Below are positions 8,864 to 17,448 of a stretch of 64,000 bases of DNA, in pieces (within the stretch, counting starts at the first letter, position 1; every line of letters begins with the position of its first letter). The notes beneath the pieces are model-generated. The model was not told the DNA's origin. It ran no database searches and was given only the letters and a program-made list of their open reading frames with translations. Source of the stretch: SABY01 sp964593705 (GTDB lineage: Bacteria; Bacteroidota; Bacteroidia; Bacteroidales; 4484-276); NCBI GenBank assembly GCA_964593705.1, contig CAZQIV010000009.1, forward strand, positions 18,187-82,186, in the 5' to 3' direction. The position numbers were made by a program, and so were the translations under genes.

Positions 8864-11800
8864 CTATTTTATTACCACAATCTTCTCGAAAGTGGTGGTG
8901 TTGCCAAAGGTTAGTTTGCAGAAATAGATGCCTGCAGCAAGATTGTTGGTGTGGAGGATATATCTGCAATTTCCCGTATCAAAATACCCATCAGTTATTT
9001 TTAAAATTTCGCAGCCCTTGTTGTTGAGCAGGCTGAGTTCGGCATTCCCGGGTGTATCCATGTGCCAGGTTATAGCTGCCGATGTTGTAACCGGATTGGG
9101 TTTAATGTTAAGAATGCCCAGTGCTGACAGGGTATTTATGCCTGTGCTGTTTTTCAACGCGGTAACTTTCGAGATTCCCCATTCGCTAAAATGGTCGGTG
9201 AGGCCAATATCTGTATCAAATTTGGCTGCCAGCCTGGTAAATTCAAGCGTTTGTACATCGAGGCAGGAGAGGTAGATTTTTTCATCGGCAACAAAACCAT
9301 CTACATCTTCGGTAGTGGGATCATCTCCGTTGGCAATCAGAATCAATGGCAAAGTATTGTCGGCGAGTTTGGTGGTGCTTAGGGTTTTCCCGTTTTCATT
9401 TTCAACTGCAAAAATACTCCCGTTGTTGAAATCGACCAAGGCATCGGGCGAAATAGCCACAACATGATATATGCCGGTATTATTGGTAATGTCGGGTTGG
9501 TTGGTTTGTTGTGAATTTGGGAGTGATGATTTTTTGCCGGGAATTCCAAAATCAACTGTTCCATTTGCTGACATGCCAACCAGATATCCATTCCCGGGTA
9601 AAAGCTCGGTAAGTGTATATAATTCGCCTTGTGGCCAATAAACCAGCATGTTGCTAATGTCGAAAACATAGTGCAGGTTCTCGTTCCCGATTTGATTAAA
9701 AATGGCGGCGGCTTCAACGGGTTCGTTAGATAATACAGGCATGTAATTAATGCCCTGTGAAAGTTCTACGGTTTTGTCCTGGTACATCACACCCGAAATA
9801 TCCATATTGAAATTTTCGGCAGCTTTGATTTTCATGGCTTGTTTTGTCCACCAGTATTTCATGGTGTTGATGTTTTGGCCGGGCCAGTATATGCCATTTG
9901 AGTTAAGGGCAAATATTACCTGTTCGTTGCCGGATGGTATTTCAAATATTTCGTCAAGCATCGGATTGGCCGGCATGAGGTAGGATGAAATCAAACTCCA
10001 GCCCTGCTCAATTTCGAGTGTTTGGGTGGCGGTGTTTTCCTTCCAAACGCCGTTAATAAAGCGTAGAGCCTCGGCCAGCGGTTCGGCAATATCAAAATGA
10101 CCGCCGTTGTAAACAAAAAATTCATAGTCCCAGCCATATTTATCCAGGGTGTCTTTGAAGGCGGCGGCTGTAGGATAGGGCGAAACATTATCCGCAATTC
10201 CCTGCCCAAACCAGTATTTGGTGTTGGCGGGCTGCACGGCATCGGGGATCATCAGGGCAATATCATCCTGCAAGTATTGCGCTAATACAGCAGACACCAT
10301 GTTGCCATCGGCATCCAGCGGAACATCTACAAAAAACGGCGGGTTGGCCATATTGGGGCAATAGGCTCCGAGCAATGTAAACCAAAGTGCCGAAAGCTGA
10401 CCGTTTGCCGGGCTGTAGTTGTAAGGTGGTGCTCCGCCGCTTTCGGCAAGGATGACACCTGTCATCAGGGTATTTGTCATATTCAGGTGCTTATAGCCGC
10501 CAATGTCGGTAACTGCTGCAAACAGCTCCGGGTAGCGAATCGACATACTCCATCCGGCATGGGCACCCATGGAATGCCCAAGGTGGAAACGGTATTCCTG
10601 GCCGGGCAGCGCCCTGTAATTATTTTCGATATATCCGATCAGGTCATTGCGGATCATATCTTCATAATTCCCGTACAGCGGCGAATTGTACCAGCAACTG
10701 CCGAGGTATGGCGGCGACCAGCCATTGGGTTTTACGATGATAAAGGGATCAATTTCTCCATCGGCCACCATTTGGTTGAGGGCGGGCAAAAACCACTCGT
10801 ACTCGTTTTCGTTGCTAAATGCTTTGTGCAAAAGATATATTACCGGATAATGCTGATCGGGATTTTGCATGTAAGTCGGCGGCAGCCACACATCCACCAT
10901 TTCTATTTGTCCCAGCGCATCGCTATAAAACTGGTCGTTTACAATGGCATATTCTCCCGCTTCGTTGTCGGGATTGAAAGGCAGCGTAATCTTGGCCGTA
11001 ACAGCGTGGGGGTCGGCGATATGGGTGTCGTGGCAGGTTTCTTCGCCCAGGATGGTGTGCATGTTGGCCAGGGTAGCATCGCCGGTAAGGTATTCGTACA
11101 GCACTTCTTCTTCGTCGGGGTGCATCATCCGGTCGAACTCATCGGCGATAAGGGTGAGTTGTACCCCATGCTGTGCTTTGAATATTCCGGCATTGGCGCT
11201 TATTCTTGCCCTGTACGGATATGGCAGCCCCGCCGGTATTGGCATTCCGTTAACCTGCAACAGCATGGGGGCAGGTTCTATTCCAACATAGTCGAGTGCT
11301 GTGGCCTGAGCCGGGGTAGGTGCTCCCGGAACCGCGTTGGGAGGGAAATAGCAGCAGGTATTTGTAAATAGCGAAAAAACCCATGCTGTAGGCGGCATAT
11401 TGAGGATGCTACCGTAGCCCGGAACGAAAAACTCGGCATAAGCCAATAATCCTTGCGCAAGCGGGCTACCAATAAACGACCAGTCCACAGGAGTCGGAAT
11501 GGCGGGGGCGAGCAGGATGCAATTGTTTATGCCAAACTGCTCTTTGAGGTTGATACCCTGTTTTACAAGGGTATCCTGCAGCTTAAGTGTCAAAAGGCCA
11601 CCGAGGCTGTGCCCCATGATGGTGCGGGGATAGATGTCCATTTCGTTGAGATGACCGATCACTGCAAAGAAAATGTCGAGGTAATGCTCAACGTAAAGTT
11701 GATCGTACACAAAGCCTCCCCCTTCCGGAATACCACTCAGGCCCTTGCCGGGCGAGTCGATGGCGAAGAATTCGTTGATTTCCATCGTTGGATCGGTGTT

Positions 11801-12058
11801 TTCGAACAATGCTTCGGCCAATGGCTTCATGCAGTTGGCGGTGTGTGCCATACCTTCGATGGCAATGATCTTGCCGGTGTTGGCCTGGCTTTGGGCGTTC
11901 TCGTTCACATACACATTCACGTTGATGTCGATGGTAACGCCGGGAAGGAATTCGATGTCCTCGATTATGATGTTATAATCCTGAGAGGGTTGTGCCGATG
12001 CTGCAAAAGTGAAGCAGCAAACGCAAGCAATTGCAATTAATTTGAATAAAGTTTTCAT
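8864..12058 (-). CDS. T9SS cargo with two fused alpha/beta-hydrolase domains
   Basis: 1064 residues with signal peptide (1-22). Residues about 60-330 are an alpha/beta hydrolase with nucleophile elbow GHSLGG (Ser151). Residues about 380-680 are an esterase-D/feruloyl-esterase-type domain with LGHSMGAH (Ser496) and a candidate catalytic His in NGGHFD. This half is clearly paralogous to the single-domain esterase at 23338-24636 (shared QNPDQ, LYGNYED, YPE-F blocks), but its oxyanion-loop HGAGG reads HKAFS. Residues 690-970 look like T9SS-cargo linker domains and the last about 80 (NIKPNPVTTSAAITW to FEKIVVIK) are a type A sorting domain. Expected to be secreted and attached to the cell surface. 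Substrates unknown; polysaccharide-linked esters are plausible. No LytTR-type repeat is seen upstream. Confidence 0.85.
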   Translation of the reverse strand: MKTLFKLIAIACVCCFTFAASAQPSQDYNIIIEDIEFLPGVTIDINVNVYVNENAQSQANTGKIIAIEGMAHTANCMKPLAEALFENTDPTMEINEFFAIDSPGKGLSGIPEGGGFVYDQLYVEHYLDIFFAVIGHLNEMDIYPRTIMGHSLGGLLTLKLQDTLVKQGINLKEQFGINNCILLAPAIPTPVDWSFIGSPLAQGLLAYAEFFVPGYGSILNMPPTAWVFSLFTNTCCYFPPNAVPGAPTPAQATALDYVGIEPAPMLLQVNGMPIPAGLPYPYRARISANAGIFKAQHGVQLTLIADEFDRMMHPDEEEVLYEYLTGDATLANMHTILGEETCHDTHIADPHAVTAKITLPFNPDNEAGEYAIVNDQFYSDALGQIEMVDVWLPPTYMQNPDQHYPVIYLLHKAFSNENEYEWFLPALNQMVADGEIDPFIIVKPNGWSPPYLGSCWYNSPLYGNYEDMIRNDLIGYIENNYRALPGQEYRFHLGHSMGAHAGWSMSIRYPELFAAVTDIGGYKHLNMTNTLMTGVILAESGGAPPYNYSPANGQLSALWFTLLGAYCPNMANPPFFVDVPLDADGNMVSAVLAQYLQDDIALMIPDAVQPANTKYWFGQGIADNVSPYPTAAAFKDTLDKYGWDYEFFVYNGGHFDIAEPLAEALRFINGVWKENTATQTLEIEQGWSLISSYLMPANPMLDEIFEIPSGNEQVIFALNSNGIYWPGQNINTMKYWWTKQAMKIKAAENFNMDISGVMYQDKTVELSQGINYMPVLSNEPVEAAAIFNQIGNENLHYVFDISNMLVYWPQGELYTLTELLPGNGYLVGMSANGTVDFGIPGKKSSLPNSQQTNQPDITNNTGIYHVVAISPDALVDFNNGSIFAVENENGKTLSTTKLADNTLPLILIANGDDPTTEDVDGFVADEKIYLSCLDVQTLEFTRLAAKFDTDIGLTDHFSEWGISKVTALKNSTGINTLSALGILNIKPNPVTTSAAITWHMDTPGNAELSLLNNKGCEILKITDGYFDTGNCRYILHTNNLAAGIYFCKLTFGNTTTFEKIVVIK

Positions 12059-12554
12059 AATGTATTTTTTGTTTTAGATGAATGAATGAATTGCCACAGG
12101 CTTCAGCCTGTGGATTGAAATAATGAATTTTAATATTTGGGCTTTTGCCGAAGGCATCGGGAAGCCCTTAAATAAATCAAAGAACTTGTCCAAACTCTGA
12201 CACCTGGTTTCTAAACTCTGACAGGGTTTAAAACCCTGTCAGAGTTCAGGATTAACGGGCTAAAGCCCGGGGTTTCTTGCGGTTTCCGGATTACCCCCAC
12301 GCTAAAGCGGTGGGGTAATTCAAAAACTTACTGTTGGGTTAGTATTTGATTTACCACAGGCTTCAGCCTGTGGATAAAAGCAGGAATAATAATTTCCGGG
12401 CTTTTGCCGAAGGCATCGGGAAGCCCTTTAATAAATCTGATAATTTCAAAGAACTTTTCTAAATACTGTTGGTCTGTTTCTAACTCTGACAGGGTTCAAA
12501 ACCCTGTCAGAGTTATAAGCTGGTGGGCTAAAGCCCGGGGCTATAGTTTAGGAA
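12059..12554. repeat. Palindromic repeat cluster (CTGACAG and CCACAGGCTTCAGCCTGTGG families)
   Basis: This non-coding gap holds two copies of the palindrome CCACAGGCTTCAGCCTGTGG (about 12095 and 12353), two copies of GGCTTTTGCCGAAGGCATCG, and two hairpins of the form CTGACAGGGTT...AACCCTGTCAG (12214-12246 and 12482-12514). It also has GGGCTAAAGCCCGGGG and a CCCCCACGCTAAAGCGGTGGGG segment that recurs at 23297. Hairpins next to the 12555 stop could act as terminators. Confidence 0.75.
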
Positions 12555-15257
12555 TTATTGTTTCACAATTTTCTGAGTAAATACCTGCTCATCTACTTTC
12601 GTGCGGCAGAAATAAATCCCACCGGGGAGGGTTGCGCTGTTCCAGTTCAGTTGATGGTTACCGGCCGGCAGGGATTTATTGTTTACAACGCCTACTTTTT
12701 CACCCACAACATTATACACTTCAATCTCGACCAAAGATGTATTTTGCAGCTTGACGCTGATGGTGAGATTGTAAGTGAATGGGTTGGGATACATTTGAAT
12801 ACCATTGTTCAATAGCGGGTTTGGTGTATTGATTCCAACAGGAAGCGGACATTCATAAGCACCAATATCTATCCTGCCAAATAGTATTCTGGTTGAATCA
12901 CCCAAACAAGTCACGGGCAGATATTGTGGGTAATACCATGCAGAGGTGTCGGGTGTGCCCGCATTGAAACTGGGTGATGCAGGATTTTCGATGGAATAGG
13001 GATGATCTTCGTTTCCACTAAAAAGAGGATCGGATTCTTTGTTTGCAAAATAATCCCCGTTAATTGGATTACCTCCAAATCCAGCCTGGCCGCCTTCTAT
13101 GTCGCAATAGTAAAAGTCGGGGGCGCTATAAAGCGTTGACGAAAAAACCTGGTTTCCTGAAGCGGTGGCTTCATTTCCCCAAAGAATGGTGTTGATGATT
13201 TCAGGATTTGAGGCCCAAAAAAAGTGAACAGCACCACCCTGGATTGCGGTATTTTCTACAAAGGTGTTGTTGATGAGAATACCGTTTCCATGGTCATAAA
13301 ATGATATTGCACCACCGTTGTTGGCATGATTATCATAAAAAAGACAATTGGAAATAATCGGGGCAGAATATTTATAACATAGTATGGCGCCACCGAATTC
13401 AGCAGAGTTGTCATAGAAAATACATTTTTCGATGGTGATGTTGCTGTTTTCAAAGGCGAAAGCTCCTCCACTCGGCGGGTAGCCGCCGTCTATATCAGCC
13501 TTATTATGCCTGAATGTTGAATTGGATATGATAAGATTATCGTAGTTGTCTATAAGAAATATCCCACCACTATTATGTTTTTCGATTGTACCCTGTGCAT
13601 ACCCATATTCAAAAATACAATGGTCGAAAATTGATGTGTCGGTTTCAGCAATGAATGCACCATCGTAAGCAAAACCATCCCACCACAGATTTGGGTTTGA
13701 GCGTGTAAAAATGATGTTTTCCTCCGCCGTTCCTTCAGCCTTCACACAACCTTCCACATTTATAACATAAGGCCCGCGCACGGCAACTTTTACCCCGGGT
13801 TCGATGGTGAGGGTTTCGCCATTTTCAATTGTCAGATGTCCATCTACATAAATGGGTGAATCTTCGGCAGACCAGGTGCCGCTTACCGGGCCTTCGGGGA
13901 CGAAGGTGGCCTTGGCATGGATGCCAACGATTGATCCTTCGCTTATTTCATAAAATGCTCCATCCCTACCATTACCGTTAAAAAGACTTACATAATGTAT
14001 TTCATCTGTAACTGTTTTTAAAAAATGAGATCCCAAATCCTTCAGGAATGATTGAGCTACAAATTGCGCTTCGGGTGAGGCATTCTCCGAAATATCATAA
14101 ACCTTCCCGATAGAACTGCTACTCCTCCAATAGCTCGGCATCGAAACCAGCTTACTGGTATCCCCAAGCACATTTAAAATAGGCTCCCCTTCCAGTTCAA
14201 TGGTGATTACATTGTTGTAGTAGTTACACCAACCGGAACCCCAGTCTTCGCCCTCAACATCGGGCCCGAGGCTGTTCAGACCAAGTTTTAGTTTAAGATC
14301 ACCGATTTCAAATCCGCGGTATTGCAGTTGAAGCATAGTATTAAGAAATCCTGTTGAGCCATCAAGAAAGTGCCCAAGGCAGGCATCGGGATCAGGGTCG
14401 ATGCCATCGTAATCCAGGGAGGCCACGTAATAAAGTTGTGTGCCATGTCCATTTCCTGCTGGTTCCAATCCGCTGCCATCGGCATCCCAGCCGGCAAAGC
14501 CTTCGTGGTCGGCATTTAAACCCTGATAGGGAACGGAAGGATTCCCGGCAGTAAGCATGCCATTAAACAGGTTAAATGCATATCCCGACCGATCATTACC
14601 TGAGATAGCTTGAGCAGCCACCATCTCACTATAAATGAATAGTTCCTTTCCGCCAAGGTTATTTAAAAAAGCAGTTGCAATGTCTGACGATACGCCACCA
14701 GCAGAAACATTAGTGAGGTTGGTAAATGAAGAATTGAGATACCAATAATTTTCCGTTCCGGTTCTCTGATGATTAATATACGTCAGATGTCCGGAGAGCA
14801 TAGGTTCCCCATCAATTTCGAAGCTCAGACTGAGGTTGTAATGATTGGCATAATAGTCCTCCTCCAAAGTCAGCCAGTCGAGACCTTCAATATCCTCTTC
14901 GTAGCTGCCAAGTCCGAGTTTTACTTTGACATCTTCAGGGGAGTAGCCATTGTCGCTTAGAGCTTGCTCGAAACCGGAAAACCCGGTCATTCCCGACAAA
15001 AAGTGAAATCCTGCATCTTCCGGGTTTTGAGTGATATAATCAACTGATGCTGCATAATACTGGGATGGAATACCAGTTAGGGGATTGATGTGGCCGGTAG
15101 CTTCCGGCTCAGGAGCATCCGGGCCAGCATTCCAGCCAGCAAATCCCTCTCCCTGGGATAGATATCCCTCAAATGGAATTTGCTGTTGTGCGTTTGTTAA
15201 AAATGTTACCAACATTAAGGTAACTAAAATTGTAAATGTTTTTGTAAAAGTTTTCAT
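12555..15257 (-). CDS. T9SS right-handed beta-helix protein with duplicated N-terminal domain
   Basis: 900 residues. Signal peptide (1-23). Residues about 25-225 and 240-430 are two copies of an unrecognised domain, each with GFAGW, an H-F-L/D-G-x-TGF block, and KLGL followed by D-x-EG-DW. Residues 450-790 are a right-handed beta-helix of the pectate-lyase/polymorphic outer-membrane type (LTIEPGVKV, SGGIF, GGAI, NNTFVENTA, INTILWGN). Residues about 815-900 are the T9SS type A sorting domain (MYPNPFTYNLTISV to TQKIVKQ). Likely cell-surface carbohydrate-binding or adhesin-like; no catalytic residues can be assigned. A LytTR-type promoter precedes it at 15318-15406, and the leader carries GGAGGAG just before the ATG. 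Confidence 0.85.
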   Translation of the reverse strand: MKTFTKTFTILVTLMLVTFLTNAQQQIPFEGYLSQGEGFAGWNAGPDAPEPEATGHINPLTGIPSQYYAASVDYITQNPEDAGFHFLSGMTGFSGFEQALSDNGYSPEDVKVKLGLGSYEEDIEGLDWLTLEEDYYANHYNLSLSFEIDGEPMLSGHLTYINHQRTGTENYWYLNSSFTNLTNVSAGGVSSDIATAFLNNLGGKELFIYSEMVAAQAISGNDRSGYAFNLFNGMLTAGNPSVPYQGLNADHEGFAGWDADGSGLEPAGNGHGTQLYYVASLDYDGIDPDPDACLGHFLDGSTGFLNTMLQLQYRGFEIGDLKLKLGLNSLGPDVEGEDWGSGWCNYYNNVITIELEGEPILNVLGDTSKLVSMPSYWRSSSSIGKVYDISENASPEAQFVAQSFLKDLGSHFLKTVTDEIHYVSLFNGNGRDGAFYEISEGSIVGIHAKATFVPEGPVSGTWSAEDSPIYVDGHLTIENGETLTIEPGVKVAVRGPYVINVEGCVKAEGTAEENIIFTRSNPNLWWDGFAYDGAFIAETDTSIFDHCIFEYGYAQGTIEKHNSGGIFLIDNYDNLIISNSTFRHNKADIDGGYPPSGGAFAFENSNITIEKCIFYDNSAEFGGAILCYKYSAPIISNCLFYDNHANNGGAISFYDHGNGILINNTFVENTAIQGGAVHFFWASNPEIINTILWGNEATASGNQVFSSTLYSAPDFYYCDIEGGQAGFGGNPINGDYFANKESDPLFSGNEDHPYSIENPASPSFNAGTPDTSAWYYPQYLPVTCLGDSTRILFGRIDIGAYECPLPVGINTPNPLLNNGIQMYPNPFTYNLTISVKLQNTSLVEIEVYNVVGEKVGVVNNKSLPAGNHQLNWNSATLPGGIYFCRTKVDEQVFTQKIVKQ

Positions 15258-15317
15258 TTCTCCTCCTTTGTTTTAGGTTAAAAAATTTGGGTTTATAATG
15301 ACTGAAAAATGATTCCA

Positions 15318-15406
15318 TAAAATTACAACATCAAAAAGGCAAAATGTTGACAGATGTATGAACGCCGGGGAAAAATGTGTGAACGCCGGGATTTTTTGTA
15401 TTAACG
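15318..15406 (-). promoter_or_regulatory. LytTR-type operator and promoter of the beta-helix gene
   Basis: TGAACGCCGGGG starts at 15359, TGAACGCCGGG at 15380 and a weaker TTAACGCTG at 15401: three half-sites at 21-bp spacing. The -7-like box TAATTTTA (plus strand 15318-15325) is again 34 bp from the first repeat. The intervening AAAATGTTGACAGATGT is nearly identical to the copies at 8.2 and 24.7 kb. Confidence 0.78.
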
Positions 15407-15419
15407 CTGAAATATTTTG

Positions 15420-16007
15420 AGAAAATGTGCCCATATTATTTCATTTTTTTTGCTGATAATTAAATATTCCACAAAGTTACATCCGGAGTCATGCACAATC
15501 CATAGCTGAATTCTGCTATAAAAAAGGTTGGTGGTTTTCGGGGAGAGGGAGGGGAGAGACGGGAGAGAACGAAGCGAACGAAGCGACTTGAGAGAATAAA
15601 GCGACTTGAGCGAACGAAGCGAAGAAGGCGAACGAAGAGAGGAGTGATGGAGTGATGGAGGAGTTTAGATGGTTGAGATGGTTTAAAAGTTGAGATGGTT
15701 TAAAAGTTTAGATGGTTTAAAAGTTTAGATGGTTTAAAAGTTTGAGAGGGTTTATCCAGTTTAGATTCCTTAGCGTCTTTAGCGTCCTTAGGGAATGACA
15801 GAATGACTGAATGATAGAATGATTGTCCGAAGGACTCCTACGGAGAAACAATGAGTGATGGAGTGATGGAGTGATGGAGTGATGGAATGTTGGAGTGATG
15901 GAGTAATGTTGAGCGAAGCGAAATCCCGCTTCTGCGGGAGAGTGGTGGAGTGTTGGCTTTGGTAACATCTAACATCTGACATCTGACATCTAACATCTGA
16001 CATCAAA
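15420..16007. repeat. Low-complexity repeat region (GAACGAAGCGA, GATGGAGTGATGG, ACATCTGAC)
   Basis: Non-coding DNA made of successive short-word arrays: GAACGAAGCGACTTGAG (15565-15640), GATGGTTTAAAAGTTTA (15665-15745), GTGATGGAGTGATGGA (15845-15905) and (ACATCTGAC)n (15966-16004). Similar arrays occur at 33250-33772 and 24800-24940. No gene is visible. Confidence 0.75.
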
Positions 16008-16040
16008 ATTCAGGGCTTGACTTTAAGTCAAACCCTGAAT
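16008..16040. terminator. Hairpin ATTCAGGGCTTGACTT / AAGTCAAACCCTGAAT
   Basis: A 16-bp-arm hairpin with one mismatch lies just downstream of the kinase remnant. Near-identical copies follow the other kinase genes (17397, 24965) and the thioredoxin-like gene (33773), so it is a dispersed repeat that may serve as a terminator. No long T-run follows on the minus strand. Confidence 0.5.
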
Positions 16041-16059
16041 ATGAAATATGGCAAAACCC

Positions 16060-16205
16060 TTACCCAACAGGAATCCTAAAAACCACCTTTGTTCCCCTGG
16101 CTTCGCCCTGCTCATCTTTCAGGTCAACAATATTTAGTGTGAATTTGGAATTGTTTTCCAAATATACGGGTAAACTTTTTTTGTTGGTTGTAGCTATGCG
16201 GTTTC
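16060..16205 (-). pseudogene. 3' remnant of a third LytS-type histidine kinase gene
   Basis: Minus-strand translation gives about 48 codons ending LKDEQGEARGTKVVFRIPVG and a stop at 16060-16062. This matches the extreme C-terminus of the intact kinase at 17449 (LKDEQGMAAGTRVVFRIPVG) and the one at 24979. Everything upstream of the ATPase-domain tail is missing. The fragment starts directly at the stop codon of the truncated ATPase gene, so a third kinase gene was replaced by that gene. Confidence 0.85.
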
Positions 16206-17183
16206 CTAATCTTCTTCACCCATGTATCCAAGCAGCCATTTCCAGGCAGGCAAAACATGGATTGTCATGCCTTTTTGCAATATTGTTTCTTCTTCATCTT
16301 CGGTGATAACAAAACCGGTTTGAAGCTGATAATCGTTCATTGCTTCGAGCAATCCATTTATTTCTCTTTTTCTTGTGGAGTCATTTTCCATAGATTGGCA
16401 CACCTGGATGGCATCGCTTACTTTTTGGTTTTTTCGGGTAATGAAATCGCACTCATGCTTATTTTTATGGTAATAGATTTCCTTGCTTTGCCTCCTGAGT
16501 TCCAAAAATACAATGTTCTCCAATTGCCTTCCAAAGTTTTCGCTGAACTGAAAGGAAATGATATTGGCCAATCCTGTATCGATGGTATATATTTTCTTCG
16601 CGTTAGCAAGTTGCTTTTTAAGTGAATAATCAAATTTGTTGATCGAAAAAAGCAGGTAGGCATTTTCAAAATAGCTGATATATTCTTTTACTGTGTTTGC
16701 GTTTGAAATTCCGAATGTGTTTTTCAGTGCATTATAGCTTGTTTCTTTGGATATGTTGCTAATCAGAAAATGAAGCATTTCGATAAGTGTCCTGGTATTT
16801 CTTATATTATATCTCGCTACTACATCTCTGTAAATGATGTTTTCGTACAGGCTTTTTAGATACTCCTGGTTTTTTGTCTGTAAAAATTCAGGAAAGCCAC
16901 CCTGCCGCACATAATCCCTGAATAATTTTCTAAGAGATGTGCTTTTTGTAGGGGAATAGAAATTGTTTTTATCGATCCTGATTTTATTAAATCTTAAAAA
17001 TTCAGCAAAAGAAAACGGGAACAATTCGGTTTGGATGTGCCTGCCCGTAAGATGTGTTCCCAACTCATGGCTGAGCATCCGGGCATTCGATCCGGTGATA
17101 TATACTTTTTGCCCTTCATTGTGCAATCTTCGTACAAATATCTCCCATCCTTCCACAATTTGAATTTCATCGAAATACCAGGT
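16206..17183 (-). pseudogene. 5'-truncated DUF4143-type AAA ATPase
   Basis: The open frame (GTG possible at 17156) encodes the sensor, lid and DUF4143 nuclease-like C-terminal parts of the common bacterial ATP-binding DUF4143 family: ITGSNARMLS, LTGRH, FPFSFAEFL, YVRQGGFPE, and a C-terminal ELRR...YY...ECDF block. In-frame codons continue upstream through the Walker B region (TWYFDEIQIVEGWE, 17145-17183), then hit a palindromic element and a stop at 17280. The Walker A loop and about 70-80 N-terminal residues normally present are absent, so ATP binding should be lost. Such proteins often behave as mobile accessory genes; role unknown. Confidence 0.8.
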
Positions 17184-17329
17184 ACTAATTAGTGTCCGTC
17201 TTTTTAGTAATTTTTCCCGCAGATTTCGCTGATTAGCGCAGATAAAATCTGCGCTAATCAGCGAAATCTGCGGGAAACTTTATAGCCTCTAATCGAAAAA
17301 GTCGACTCTATGGACAAGCACTAATTAGT
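17184..17329. mobile_element. MITE-like palindromic element flanked by ACTAATTAGT
   Basis: A 146-bp segment is bounded by ACTAATTAGTG at the left (17184) and its inverse at the right (ending 17329). Inside lies a perfect inverted repeat with 31-bp arms (17213-17243 and 17247-17277, loop AAA) beginning TTTCCCGCAGATTTCGCTGA. It has no coding capacity and sits exactly where the ATPase gene loses its 5' end. Because ACTAATTAGT is itself palindromic, it may be either a terminal inverted repeat or a target-site duplication. Confidence 0.6.
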
Positions 17330-17396
17330 AATTAGCAAAAATAACAATTATCTTTAATTAGCAATTAGTAAATATCGGAATTTTTTGCTGCTTGAA

Positions 17397-17428
17397 ATTC
17401 AGGGCTTGACTTTAAGTGAAACCCTGAA
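17397..17428. terminator. Hairpin downstream of LytS-type kinase 1
   Basis: ATTCAGGGCTTGACTTT / AAGTGAAACCCTGAA forms an imperfect hairpin 20 bp past the kinase stop. It belongs to the same dispersed family as 16008, 24965 and 33773. Confidence 0.5.
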
Positions 17429-17448
17429 CGTGAAATACGGCAAAACCC

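Noticed and set aside
10487..11371. A 294-codon plus-strand frame
   Set aside because: Lies wholly opposite the double-hydrolase gene, whose motifs are unmistakable; no independent evidence.
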